Origin: Quillaja saponaria
Taxonomy: Eukaryota; Streptophyta; Magnoliopsida; Fabales; Quillajaceae
Assembly (NCBI GenBank): GCA_029379385.1
Contig: CM055611.1
Location: 22,534,092-22,598,091 of the forward strand
DNA: 64,000 bases
Direction: 5' to 3'
In this document: positions 26,122 to 38,611 of the stretch, one piece after another
Layout of the letters: every line of letters starts with the position of its first letter
How positions within the stretch are numbered: the stretch's first letter is position 1
The notes under the pieces: model-generated
What the model was told of the DNA's origin: nothing
What the model saw: the letters and a program-made list of their open reading frames with translations, nothing else
Databases searched by the model: none
Made by a program: the position numbers and the translations under genes

Positions 26122-28281
26122 ATGGATGGAATTAGAGATGATAGACTAAATATTCTTTAAGTCGAGAGTGTTTTTAAATTATTCAAGCTCAAAATTATTC
26201 TATATAAAAAAAATATTAAATTACTAACTGAGTTAAAATTCATGATAACAAACAGTAACTAATCATGAGTAACTGATTGTGGTGAAAACAACGGGTGTCA
26301 TAATCATACAATTTTACTTCTTTCATCATTAATCCTCTAACACTTATCTATGTTCATTATACTTTTCATTTTAAAAGGTACATGTATGGTGGCCATGTGA
26401 GTAGTATATAATATATCCATATATTTTAACCTCATGCCTAATCATTATTTATCTATTTGGGAACGTTGATTTTGTCTCCCACAACCATTTAAAAGCCAAG
26501 AAATTGGTGATAACAATATATTGAGTAAATAAAATTAAAATTAGAGTGATTATTTAACCCATTATCAATATATAAATCTAAATCATTGATACAAATAATT
26601 ATACTTTATCAATTCACTTAATTAAATATGAATAATTATTAATGTTAATAATACATGCAATATATTTTTATTTATCAACGTTAAACTTTAGATACCAAGA
26701 GTGAAATAAGAGAATATTTATATAGTAAATACCCTAAGAATTGTTTATTGTTACTGAAACTAGGTTAGTCCAAAGAAACCAAGAGAGACAAAATTGTATG
26801 CAATCTCCAAATGTTGGTTCATTAATTGGAATAAAACCAAGAGTGACTACTAGAATTGTGTTCTATTCTGTTCTGTTGCTCTACATATACAACATGGGGA
26901 ATATGGGATGTCATGCATATTTCCTTTTCACTTTATCTTCTTCTCTCTACAACTTCCATTCCTTCACATGCAAAAATTATGTTATGTTATCCAAATAATA
27001 TGCTTCCAAAGGCACATGGCCTTTCAGCAACCCTCTTAATGATCCTTGTGAATTTAGTACATGAGTAGTATCTCTGCACTACTTGTTTCAGTTGTTTGTG
27101 AATGGTGTAGGGTCAGGCCATTTATGATCAATCACCTGTTCTTACTCTTGTTCATTTAATTCTTTGGTCATTATTAGATCCTATGTATAATGTGTCTTCC
27201 CCAGCTCCATATCATTGTTATCATCTAGTCTCTAGTGCATATTCATAACTCAACAATAATGGTACTTTTTTTTAAGTTCATCGTTGAACTAACGTATTTT
27301 CAACTAATTCATCTCTTTTGCTTGAAAAAACAAAAAACATGTTATTTACGTCGAGATGGCCTTCTTAATTGGTCATTATCAATGAATTACTAATGTTTTT
27401 ACTTGCCAAGAAATTCCACCAATTCAATGACACCCAATATCTTTAACTTTCAAAATACTACAAAAAGATTGAGCTAGAGATGAGAGTGGCGATTGGCCTT
27501 TAAGAAATGGGCCACAAGAGGATTTGTAATAATTTTTGGACTCGGCCCTTAAACGGAATAAGACTTGTTTATCTGGGTTTTATCTTAATCTTAGTTCTTA
27601 ATGGACCAATATTGGCAAAATGAATGATATCTATGGGCCTGGGCTTTTCCATGGGATTGTGCGCCAAAGATTTAAATGAGAAATTTAATAACTTCGTACC
27701 AAGTAGAAATAAAAAAAAAAAAAAAAAATTAGTAATAATAACACAAAACAATTAAATCCTAAGAAAAAAAAATACAAAAAAAAAAAAAAAAAAAAAAAAC
27801 CCTAATGGCGTAGGGTGGTTAACAATAATTTTAGATGAAATACAAAAACATAAAAACTTGGTATGTAATAATTTGTGATTGGAAAGTTACAATTTAAGCG
27901 ATTTTTTTTTTTTTTTTGCATGATTTAAGTGAAACTAAAACTAATAAATTTTGTATAATCAACCAAAAAATCAATTTTTTGTTTTTGTTGTTTAGGTAAG
28001 ATAAGGAGCTAGACAAATTGATTTATGAGTTCATATGTCACATTAATTTTGACAAAGTTTATGAGTATAGGTAGTCACACTTACATCTTAATTTTGAATT
28101 TGTTTTATCCATTTTTAGAGGAAAAAAAAAATCAAAATTTCGAATGGAATTGAAACTCAAGTATTGCTTTTGTATAGGAGTTCTATAAAAACAAAAAGAT
28201 TAAAATTACACTAAAAATTTAATTAATTCAAATTCTAAATGTCCCACTTCATGGCCAGCCCTTCCGTCACTCTAAATGTCC

Positions 28282-28287
28282 CACGTG
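28282..28287. promoter_or_regulatory. G-box CACGTG in the H+-ATPase promoter
   Basis: CACGTG lies about 250 bases before a possible TATA box (CATAAAAAG, near 28533) and about 515 before the start codon. A second ACGT core (CCACGTAG) lies near 28371. bZIP or bHLH binding is an inference from the motif only. Confidence 0.35.
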
Positions 28288-28623
28288 TCCTTTCTCTGCT
28301 AAACCCACTTCCCGCCACAACTTGTTTTCATTTCTAAATTGATCTCTCAAAGACGCAATAAACATTCGCCACGTAGCATTATTAGTGATTAAAGGTCAAC
28401 AAGTTTCAGAATGGCTGAAACTGATTAGACCCTTGTGTCACGGACATGTGATAATATCAGAACCATTTCTAACCGGATGACCGGGCCAAATGGTATACCA
28501 CGAGTCCCGCTCGTTCGCTTATCTGGGTTTTCCATAAAAAGACAGAATCAGAGTTCGTTAGTCGTTATAAAGAGAAAGAGCTCAGTGTTTGAAGGAATCG
28601 ATTGCTCTAGTGAGAGAAAGTGA

Positions 28624-28741
28624 ATGAGTGTAAATGGTTTTAGAGAGAGAAAGTTTCTTCTTCACAAAACTCACTAGTGTGTGTACACACACATATATAT
28701 ATATATATATATATGATTATATGAACGGTTTGCGTGCTTGA
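28624..28741 (+). promoter_or_regulatory. 5' leader of the H+-ATPase with three upstream ORFs
   Basis: The stretch before the ATG at 28800 holds three short ORFs. The first is at 28624-28677 (17 codons, MSVNGFRERKFLLHKTH), the second at 28713-28724 (MII), and the third at 28721-28741 (MNGLRA), which overlaps the second. A (TA)n run at 28694-28713 lies between uORF1 and uORF2. Plant plasma-membrane H+-ATPase leaders are known to contain uORFs that modulate translation (described for tobacco PMA genes). Whether these lie in the mRNA depends on the transcription start, which I infer to be near 28560. Confidence 0.5.
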
Positions 28742-28799
28742 AAGAAAACGCAATCTTCTGGTTCTGGTGCTGTGAAAGCACAAAGAGAGAATAAGCAAA

Positions 28800-31700
28800 A
28801 TGGCAGGACTAAACTTGGAGGAGATCAAGAAGGAGAATATTGATCTTGTATGTTCTTTATTCTTTTTCCTTTTTGAAAGTTTTTTAGATTTGTGAATAAT
28901 TGTCTGTTTGGATTCCAAGAAAATTCTTCCTTATGGGATTTATTGTTTATGCATGGGATCTTTTTGTTGATTTGCCTTTTCCCCAAAATAAGCAGTTTTA
29001 ATGTTAATGTCTGAGTTCTTTTCTTCCGTTGTTTTGTGATTTCTCAATGCTAATTATCAACCGATGATGTTCGTAGTTTTTTAAAAAATTTGATATGATC
29101 TTTAAAATTGTGGGCATGAAGATAAGCTTGGATTTTTTTTTCAACCAAGACTCAAAATTCAAAATTATAGCTCTACCTCAATATGTACATGTTTGGATCT
29201 ATTTGCACATTGTTATTGAAATTTAAATTTTTTCTTCCCCTAATTTTGATGCTCTATTTGAATGTTATTGCCATGTTCTGTTCTCCTAGTTTCCTATGCA
29301 AGAGTATGCTAAGTTGTTATGGTTATCATTTATTACTGCGGGTACTTGCCTGAGTTGCTCTGTGCTTCTGTACAGGAGCGTATACCAGTTGATGAAGTAT
29401 TTCAAGAACTCAAATGCTCCAAAGAGGGTCTAACAACAGAAGAAGGGCAGAACAGACTAACACTATTTGGTCCTAACAAGCTTGAGGAGAAGAAGGCAAT
29501 GATCAATTTACTTTTTAAGTCTACTTTCTTGATTCTGGTTCTGAATCTAATAAATAGTATTTACTCAGCTGTTAAAAAACAATTCTGAATCAGGAAAGTA
29601 AGTTTCTGAAGTTCCTGGGGTTTATGTGGAACCCTCTATCATGGGTGATGGAGCTAGCTGCAATCATGGCAATTGCTTTGGCAAATGGAGGGGTAACAAC
29701 TCCTTTCCTGTTCATGCATATTTGTCTGTAAGGGTATGTCTCTCTTTCTTTCTTATTACTGTTTTTGAACAAATGCAGGGGAAGCCACCGGACTGGCAGG
29801 ATTTTGCGGGGATAACGGCTTTGCTTCTTATCAACTCCTCCATAAGCTTTATAGAAGAAAACAACGCAGGGAATGCGGCGGCAGCACTTATGGCAGGTCT
29901 TGCTCCAAAAACCAAGGTATTTATTTTCTTTTTCTCTTTTGATACAAGTAACAAGGTATTTCTACAAAAGGCATTGTGTACTGTTATCTTGATCTGGAGA
30001 ATATGTTACATTCTTTCTTTTGAACTGTTTGTAGGTTCTGAGAGATGGAAGATGGGCTGAGCAGGATGCTGCTATATTGGTCCCTGGAGACATAATCAGC
30101 ATCAAATTGGGAGATATTGTCCCAGCAGATGCTCGTCTCTTGGAAGGAGACCCCCTCAAAATCGATCAGTCTGCTCTCACTGGTGAGTCATTGCCTGTTT
30201 CAAAGAGCCCAGGGGATGAAGTCTTCTCTGGCTCCACAGTCAAACAAGGAGAGATTGAGGCTGTTGTAATCGCTACTGGGGTCCACACCTTCTTTGGTAA
30301 GGCTGCTCACCTTGTTGATAGCACCAACCAGGAAGGACACTTCCAAAAGGTACTATCTCAGAAGCTTTTTATAATAGGGTTTTGCTTTGTGAATACATCT
30401 GCCTGGTTTTTTGTACTCCAAAGAAAGAAACATATTGGAGCAAATCCAGGGTGGAGAAGGAAACATTAGGCTTACAGGTTTATGTCCACTATTTATTTTT
30501 AAGATCAATCTGATAGAAACTAAGGAAGTAACTAGGTAGCTACTGAATTCAGTTAATTAGATTTGAAGATTTATGCGATTGATGAGGGAAGATTTTTGTG
30601 AAATTCCGGAAAAAATTGGATGTTTTTATTAATACTCATATTTATGATTCTGTGTTTTATAATCCTGAGTTCTGACATGCATTTGAAGCTGATATTCTGA
30701 CAGGTGTTGACGGCCATTGGTAACTTCTGTATTTGTTCGATTGCTGTTGGTATGATTATCGAGATTGTTGTAATGTACCCAATTCAGCGCCGTAAGTACA
30801 GGGATGGAATTGACAATCTCTTGGTGCTTCTCATTGGTGGAATTCCTATTGCCATGCCAACAGTGTTATCAGTGACAATGGCTATTGGCTCCCACCGGCT
30901 GTCACAGCAAGGTGCTATCACCAAAAGGATGACAGCCATTGAGGAGATGGCTGGAATGGACGTTCTCTGTAGTGACAAGACCGGAACTTTGACGCTGAAC
31001 AAGCTTACTGTAGACAATAACTTGATTGAGGTTAGTCAAGTGGACAGTTACTCTCCTATGACTTCTTCTGTTATATTGACCGGGAAGTATTTTAAATCGC
31101 AGGTCTTTGCAAAGGGTGTTGAAAAAGACACTGTGATTCTGCTTGGAGCTAGGGCCTCTAGGGTTGAGAACCAGGATGCTATTGACGCTTGCATTGTTGG
31201 AATGCTGGGTGACCCCAAGGAGGTATGTTAGAGTCAGAAGTAAATTTATGGCTCTTTACTCCGGACAATATGTAAGGCTTGAAGGAGGGTAACTGGGAGG
31301 ATAAAATTTAAGCGTGTCTCCCTAAGAAAGATTATCTAAATTGTTTGTGGATCACGAATGGAGCAACCACTTGGGGGTGAATGGTCATAAAGTCATAACA
31401 AAAGTAGTGCATGGATATACCTTGCTTTCCTTTGTCTAGAATACTTTTTTACAAACAGATGGCAACTTAAAGTTGATCAGGTTATACTAGTTAATTAAGG
31501 AGAATTGTTCAAGGATTGGAGTGCATTAAGATTATCTGATTCACTCGTGATAGAATTAAAAATTAAAACTTGACATGCATTAGGTCTTCTAACTGGGGAA
31601 ATGCTATGGTTATTTGTCCTGTAAAACGTACTAGGGTACTGGCTCTTGTCAAACTCTTGATATATGATGACCTTCGGTGTTTAAAATAGATGATAACCTT

Positions 31701-34244
31701 AATTGGCTACCTTCTTCTATTGTTACAGGCTAGAGAAGGTATCACTGAGGTTCATTTCTTTCCCTTTAATCCAGTGGACAAGCGTACAGCCATTACATAC
31801 ATTGACTCTAATGGCAAGTGGCACCGAGTTAGCAAAGGTGCACCAGAGCAGGTATGTTTCTGTTGTGCATATTAATATTGATGCTTACTTTGGGTCTTTA
31901 GACTATGTCCGTACACTACTTATATACCCCACCTCTTAAACCCTGCCAGATTATAGAACTCAGCAATCTCTGTGAAGATGTAAAGAAGAAAGCCCTTGAC
32001 ATCATTAATAAGTTTGCTGAACGTGGTCTTCGAGCTCTTGCTGTTGCTAGACAAGTGAGTTCTTGTTCTCTTCCAGTGTTGCATCATTGGATTGTTTAAG
32101 CCATGATCTATCAAACAGAATCGGATTTAATGAGAAATTCTCTACTTTCAGGAGGTTCCAGAAAAAACCAAGGAGAGTCCAGGAGGACCATGGGAATTTG
32201 TAGGTCTTTTGCCTCTCTTTGATCCTCCTAGGCATGATAGCGCAGAGACCATTCGTCGTGCCCTCAATCTTGGGGTGAATGTTAAGATGATCACAGGTGA
32301 TCAGCTAGCAATCGGGAAGGAGACTGGTCGCAGGCTTGGCATGGGAAGCAACATGTACCCTTCTTCCTCTCTCCTTGGTCAGCATAAGGATGAGTCCATT
32401 GCTGCTCTCCCAGTTGATGAGCTTATTGAGAAGGCTGATGGCTTTGCTGGCGTCTTCCCTGGTAAGTGGCTTGCTTCAGTACATTTTAATCCAATACAAA
32501 GGATCTCCAGAGATACCGGAAGCATCATTTAACTTATCTGAAGTATTCCAAGCATAATTGAGAGGGAGGGTTAGATCTTTTATATCTTAAAAATATGATC
32601 ATGTTTGTCATTGGTGTATCACAATTCAGAACAGTTCTTATCAATAGCTGTGGGTTTCGTTTCAAAATGGCACTAACTAATATGGGTCCATGCAGAGCAC
32701 AAATATGAGATAGTGAAGAGACTTCAAGAAAGGAAGCATATATGTGGAATGACTGGAGATGGTGTGAATGATGCCCCTGCCCTGAAAAGGGCTGACATTG
32801 GAATCGCAGTTGCTGATGCTACTGATGCAGCGCGGGGTGCCTCTGACATAGTCCTCACAGAGCCTGGCTTGAGTGTGATTGTGAGTGCAGTCTTGACGAG
32901 TAGAGCTATTTTCCAGAGGATGAAGAACTACACTATCTATGCTGTTTCTATCACAATCCGTATTGTGTTGGGCTTTCTCCTGCTTGCTCTAATTTGGAAA
33001 TTCGATTTTTCACCTTTTATGGTCTTGATCATTGCCATACTGAATGATGGAACAATAATGACTATTTCCAAGGACAGGGTGAAGCCATCTCCACTTCCAG
33101 ATTCATGGAAGCTTAAGGAGATCTTTTCCACTGGCGTTGTGCTTGGCGCCTACCTGGCTTGCATGACAGTTATTTTCTTTTGGGCTGCCCAAAAATCTGA
33201 TTTCTTCTCGGCAAGAATATGGAAACTTTACACAATTTTGAAAATAATTTTTCCCCCAGGAATTCTGTAAAACATTTCAAGCTTTAAAATTGTTAATATT
33301 GTTTATTAACACTGACAGGATAAATTTGGAGTCAGATCAATCAGGGACAACGAGAATGAGCTTACAGCAGCTGTCTACCTCCAAGTGAGTATTGTAAGTC
33401 AGGCTCTCATTTTTGTCACTCGGTCACGGAGCTGGTCTTTTGTTGAACGCCCTGGTCTCTTGCTTGTTGGTGCCTTCATTCTAGCACAACTGGTAAGTGG
33501 TACTTAAAATTTTTTTTTATATTGCTGATGTCGTTTCTTTTCATGTGATATAAAAATTACAATCAGAGTGTTATTTTAATATTTTTCTGGATTGATTTTT
33601 TTAGGTTGCTACCTTTATTGCTGTTTATGCAAATTGGAGCTTTGCGAGGATGCATGGGATTGGGTGGGGTTGGGCTGGTGTCATTTGGCTCTACAGCATC
33701 ATTTTCTACATCCCATTGGATATTCTGAAATTCATTATCCGATATGCCTTAAGTGGCAAGGCCTGGGATAATATTCTCCAGAACAGGGTACTACTCATAT
33801 CATTATTGTAACTCTGAAGGAAACATATAATGACATAAAAGGCAACTCATCAATAAGTTTGATATTTTTTACTTTCTCCAAAATGCAGATTGCTTTCACT
33901 ACAAAGAAGGATTATGGAAGGGGAGAGAGGGAGGCACAATGGGCAGCTGCTCAACGTACCTTGCACGGTCTGAACCCTCCTGAAACAACTGATATCTTAA
34001 ATGAAAAGAACAGCTACAGGGAACTGTCTGAAATTGCTGAACAGGCCAAGAAGCGTGCTGAAGTAGCAAGGTAGTGTTTTTTCACTTAAAATTGGTAGAG
34101 TTTAGTTATTGATCTAAAGCTAAATATGAATTGCTTTTCTTTTCCAGGTTGAGGGAGCTTCACACACTCAAAGGGCATGTTGAGTCAGTTGTGAAACTCA
34201 AGGGACTTGACATTGAGACAATTCAACAGCACTACACCGTCTGA
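28800..34244 (+). CDS. AHA: Plasma-membrane P3A-type H+-ATPase, 951 aa, complete
   Basis: Fifteen exons join to 2856 nt: 28800-28847, 29376-29495, 29594-29692, 29779-29916, 30035-30349, 30704-31030, 31103-31222, 31729-31851, 31950-32054, 32152-32461, 32696-33210, 33319-33492, 33605-33787, 33889-34070 and 34148-34244. It pumps protons out of the cell to energise the membrane. Visible signatures are TGES at about 184-187 (actuator), the phosphorylated Asp331 in [12 protein letters not shown], the nucleotide-binding KGAPEQ, the hinge [16 protein letters not shown]6 NDGTIM, and the autoinhibitory C-terminus. It ends HYTV, whose penultimate Thr is the 14-3-3 site. Introns after exons 2 (29496) and 11 (33211) begin with GC rather than GT. 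The 72-nt intron 31031-31102 has no stop and keeps frame. The neighbourhood suggests orthology to AHA9 (AT1G80660 by memory), an anther-expressed pump, but the isoform call is an inference. Confidence 0.96.
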
Positions 34245-35107
34245 GTGAAGTAACAGAGAGAAGCCACTTTTCTGCCACAGAAACTTATATGAGAGAAATG
34301 AAAATTAATAGGATTGAGAATTCAGATCTTCTTATCATTTATTTTCTCTCTCTTTTATAGTTCTATAGGAGGATGCATGGTTGGGATAATCCGATGCTTT
34401 TGGGATTGTGCTAGACAATACAAGGATGGAATAACAAAATCAAAATGTCTACATCACTACATGCTATTTGACCATATGATGTATTTTTTGATTCATGTTC
34501 AATGAAGATTCCCTATTTTTTGCTTCTATCGTTCTCCACTTTTGTTCTGAATCTTGCACTTGTGTATGCACTATCTGTTGAGGTGATAAATTTGGTTCTA
34601 TCCGTTCTGAATCTTGCAAGAAACAGTAAGACACCTAGACGTTTTCATAGAAAAAAAGAAAAATATAAATTAACGAACGATTTACTATGAAATATCATTT
34701 AACACAAATTTCCAAATACATTAACAATTCATTGTGAATGCATATATGTCATCAGAAAACACAATCTAATTTAAATTTCTGGTAAGTCATAAATCGCCAA
34801 GCGTACAAGCGATTAACAATGAGTTAATACAAAGGGCTTAGAATTTTATGGACCAATGCTGAATTCGAATATAATTTGGGCTTAGAATTTGGGCCACTTG
34901 GATCTTTGAATTGGGTTGGATTTGTCTATTGCAGTTGTACAAAACATCCATAAACTTACGGGTGATGAAATTATTTTCAGACACAACTGACTCTGCTCGG
35001 TTGTCGGTTATTTTGGTTCACCTTCCCCATTAAAGCATTTGCACACTTGTCATGAGAACTAGGAAGATAGAGAGAGGCATATATGCCGTGCGAAGCTGGT
35101 ACTTTTT
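34245..35107. other. 3' UTR and short intergenic region
   Basis: This contains the 3' UTR of the H+-ATPase and the promoter of the dsRNA-binding protein gene. A 21-bp phrase related to GTTCTGAATCTTGCA occurs twice (34545 and 34602). I see no coding frame. Confidence 0.4.
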
Positions 35108-35131
35108 TTGTGTCGTCCTTTCCGGAGGAAT

Positions 35132-36847
35132 ATGGAGAAGAATTGCTCTTCCCGAGACAAATTCATTGTAAATCTCAAACACCTTCCCCCAATAGATCCA
35201 TTCAGTGCCACCAACCCTTCCTCCGAGGTGTTTATACGCAATTTCTGCAATTTTTCGCAATTGGGTATCTCTAATTTTTGCTTATTGATTTTATGTATGA
35301 ATTTTGACAAGTTCTTATGTAATCTGGTTTGTTTTTCCAGAGAAAGTTGAACAATTTCAGTACCAGAAATTGTGTATCTAAAGCTGAAAGGCCGAGCCAA
35401 AAACAGAAAATGAAGTTGGTTGACGACCCTTCTATTTCTTCTTCCATGGAAGGCAGGGAATTTTTATTAGACACAGAGAATGCAACCAGTGGAAATAGAG
35501 CCTTTCAGACTGACTCCGCAGCCAAAGGTAAATACCTAGACGATTGCAATTTGCAACATCTTCCAAAAAGTGCAGAAATCAAGGGTACTTTTTCATTAAA
35601 ATTCTTTTTTGCCTTTCTTTGATTTGCTATTGGTATTTGCTACAGTTGCCTCATTAGGATTGACTGGCAGTAAAATGACATATATACCCCTTGAAAACCG
35701 CTTGCTGGGTTAATTTTTTTTTTTTTTTTTTTTTAGGATGGAAATTTCAAAGTTTGTGTTCCTCATTGGTTTTTAATTTTTTTAATCTTTAATTTTTGCT
35801 TCTATCCCAACAATTTGGTAGAGCTGCTTTATTTGCCCCTTTCTCCTCTTCATAAGAAGTTCAAGTTGTTATTAGAAATATGTTAGTTCTTAAGCTTCTT
35901 TGGAAGCACCTTTGTGGTTATTGATTTAGATTCAATTGAACACTTTATTCTAATTTTTTAGGTACAATAAAGGGGTCAGCAACTGCAAGATCACATTTGT
36001 ATGAGATCTGTGCTGCAAACAATTGGAAGCCCCCTTTATTTGAATGTTGCAAAGAGGAAGGCCCGTGTCATGCAAGAATGTACGTTCATCATAATCTACT
36101 TCTTCAAAGTCAAATGAAATGAAATACTTTCATTCTTATCATGCTGTTTAACTAAAGCATAACATAGACATAGTTTTCAGACACTGGAATGATAAATAGA
36201 CAATGATATAGAATTGTTTCACTTTTGGATAGTAAGAATGATATACAATTAGTAGGAGCAGAGAGGGAAATGCAAGAAAGAAGGGTATGTGCAGGGGATA
36301 TGAGCTTTCGCGAATGTGAATACGGAATTCTGCAGCTATCTGTGTCAAAGATGATAGCATTTATAACTAACTAGAATCGGAACTCTTGCAAGACCATCTT
36401 CCTAAACTTTGGATACTTTGGACAAGCATCTAGTTATCTTTAATAGCCATTTTCCGGTTTGATGGTTTCAGCTTCAACTAGTCCCATTGAGTCTCTTCCC
36501 TCAATATTTTATCCATACCATGCTTGTCTTTAGCTGATAATAGTAAGGAGATCAGTTTTTCCAATCAGCTGCATATTGCATCACAAGAGACACCACATCG
36601 TTTTCACTGTTTCGGAGACATTTTCTTGTTTATTAATTCAGCCAAATGAAAGGATTCATCATTAGTGACTAATCAATTTTTACACAGGTTCACCTTCAAG
36701 GTTATTGTTGAGATAGAGGCAGCATCAAATATAGTACTAGAGTGCTTTGGTGCCCCTTGTTCGAAAAAGAAAACAGCAGCAGAACATGCAGCTGAGGGAG
36801 CATTGTGGTACTTAAAACATCTAGGTTATGTTCTGAAGAATCAGTAA
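35132..36847 (+). CDS. Protein with a C-terminal double-stranded-RNA-binding domain, about 217 aa, one-base phase error at intron 1
   Basis: Four exons: 35132-35264, 35341-35584, 35962-36079 and 36688-36847. The N-terminal half has no motif I know (MEKNCSSRDKFIVNLKHLPP..., then a Ser/Lys-rich linker). The C-terminal part is a dsRBD: ATARSHLYEICAANNWKPPL, FECCKEEGPCHARMFTFKVI and KKTAAEHAAEGALWYLKHLG. The conserved helix-2 basic/Ala block (SKKKTAAEHAA) is present. By position it corresponds to AT1G80650, which I recall as an RNase-three-like (RTL1-type) entry, but no RNase III domain is visible here, so I call it only a dsRBD protein. The coding sum is 655 nt, one too many. Removing one G from the GGG at 35263-35265 gives TTG|GTATCT and restores phase into exon 2, so a single extra base is likely. 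Exon 1 is the least certain part. Confidence 0.72.
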
Positions 36848-37028
36848 ATACTAAATACTTGTTGTATATCACATAATTAGATCCCCAGCTGAAATGTAGA
36901 TCTTTTTGGTGCAATATCACCAAGAAAATTGTAGGATATATAAGATCTAGCCTAGGCTGCCACAACATTCAAATTATTTCATTCTTCAATATTGCTCTCT
37001 AAATTTGGTTGCCAATTAGCAGAAGATA

Positions 37029-37677
37029 TTAATCTATTGGGAGACCCTCTTTTCCCATTCCTTGTGAAATATCTAGTCCTCTTCCTGGTAACTCTATCGG
37101 TTCAGAAGATCCAATGTTGCTTGATGTTCTTGTTTCCTCGATCAAATCATTACTCTTTAAGCACATAAAGCAATTGTCATCTGAGAGACAGCTGTTCTGA
37201 TCCATATTATTCAGATTAGAATTTCTTGCACTAGATCTCCTTTTCGCTTTTTCTTCTTCATCACCTGAATGCTTCATACAAGTGTATGGTAGCTTTGGAG
37301 AATTTTTATTCATAAAGATCCAACAAGTAGAAACCATACCATTATCATCTCCCTCTCCATCTTTGCTGGATTGGCTGCTTCTAATTTCGTGATTCTGGGA
37401 AGGAGAATATTTCAGAGAATTCCTTTGAAGCTTTCTTATGGTGCATTATGGGTACTACGTAAAACTTCTGTCCAAGCATTAATGTGGTGTCCGGTGCCAC
37501 AATAGCCCATGGCTGCTGGAACACATGTGGATGAGCAACACAGCATCTTGGATTTCTGGACATGACCTCAGCTGCAAGTACAGGCCTGTCATGGAGCTCA
37601 ACATGACCACCTGGATGGACAATCTTAACAAGCATATTCTTTGTGCTGTTGGTACAAATCCATCTTGAAATTGACAT
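37029..37677 (-). CDS. DUF4228 (PADRE) domain protein, about 215 aa, single-base frameshift
   Basis: A minus-strand intronless gene, read as two overlapping frames. The N-terminal part is MSISRWICTNSTKNMLVKIV, then HPGGHVELHDRPVLAAEVMS, NPRCCVAHPHVFQQPWAIVA and TTLMLGQKFYVVPI. This is the DUF4228/PADRE fold: small plant proteins induced by pathogens and abiotic stress, of unclear biochemical function, with a folded N-terminus and disordered C-terminus. The C-terminal part continues in another frame (TIRKLQRNSLKYSPSQNHEI, then EEKAKRRSSARNSNLNNMDQ and EPIELPGRGLDI). The switch sits at about 37437-37452, where ...CCCATAATGCACCATAAG... has one base too many for the expected PISTIRKL. The span is 649 nt (216 codons plus one base), consistent with a single insertion. 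As written the protein would end early after VVPIMHHKKASKEF. The ATG at 37677 was chosen because the conserved domain begins soon after it. Confidence 0.78.
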
Positions 37678-38611
37678 GGTTTCTCTGTCATGAAAAGAGA
37701 GAGAGCAGATAAACTCCGCTGGTGAAGATTTCAAGTACTTGTAACCCAACAAGGCCGGTTGAGTACATCCATGAAACAGGTTGTACCTTTTCCATCTCCA
37801 TGCGTTGTTGGTAAGTTCATTTCCTTGATAGTATCATAACAACTTTGTCCCATTCAGGCATTGTAGAATGACTTTGTAAGTTACCCCTTGTGCACATCTT
37901 ATTTGCCTGGATTTCTTGTATGCTAACAATTCTTAGTTCATCTTTTTCTTTTTCCTGATTAGGAATATAAGGTCTAGTCTCTGGACATTATTCTTCTGGT
38001 TACTCTACAGTGAAAGTTAAAAACTTTATAATTTGATGTCAATGGGCATGAGATCAATTATTTTTCAACATAATATTTAGCAAAAATTAACAGAAATATA
38101 TAATATGTCACGGGTTCGAGATGTGAAAACAACCTTTTTGCAAAAATGTAAGGAAAAGACTGCGTACATGTGTGCCCACCCTCCCTTTACTCCCGCAATA
38201 GCCGGGAAGCACTTTGAGCACCGGATGAGCCTTATAATATTTAGCATGTTTAGCAAGCTCTCTTTCATTGTACCCAAAAAAGATATTTAGCAAGCTTTTG
38301 CCCTGGAATAGAGCATATGACACTATAGTAATAGAAATATTTAGTATGTGATTACTAGTCTTTATTAGAATATAATTGCAATTGATTTTTCATAAGCTCT
38401 TAATAGGTTAAACTGGTAACTTGGTGTTGAAGACAGTGACCATTTAATATAATGTAGAAGTGCTCGAAATACCATATAAGAGAATGAATTTACACGGATT
38501 TACAACAATAACAATGAAGAATCAATTCAAAAAGTATATATTTTTTCTAGCATAATAAAATGTGAAAAATCTTTGCGTTGAAATATAAGTCAACAAATAA
38601 TGTTTTCCTAA
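37678..38611. other. Intergenic region between DUF4228 and kinase genes
   Basis: Promoter side of the DUF4228 gene and 3' flank of the kinase gene. AT-rich, with no coding frame that I recognise. Confidence 0.4.

Larger units (their letters stand above)
24006..28533. other. Gene-free 4.5 kb region with short repeated segments
   Basis: This is AT-rich intergenic DNA and I recognise no gene in it. A repeat of AATGTAATCCAACACACAGA occurs at about 24716 and 24744. The phrase CAATGAGATATCATGACAG occurs at 24282 and again at 25250. A diverged duplication of about 110 bp lies at 25890-26002 and 26006-26121. A-runs lie at 27713-27729 and 27778-27799. A G-box (CACGTG) at 28282-28287 falls in the H+-ATPase promoter. 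Confidence 0.45.

Noticed and set aside
28681..28714. (AC)n-(TA)n tract as the TATA box of the H+-ATPase
   Set aside because: It lies after uORF1 and only about 85 bases before the ATG; the likelier TATA-like site is CATAAAAAG near 28533. An alternative start cannot be excluded.
29712..29954. Antisense open frame of 80 aa within the H+-ATPase
   Set aside because: Shadow of conserved exon 4 codons; no independent evidence.
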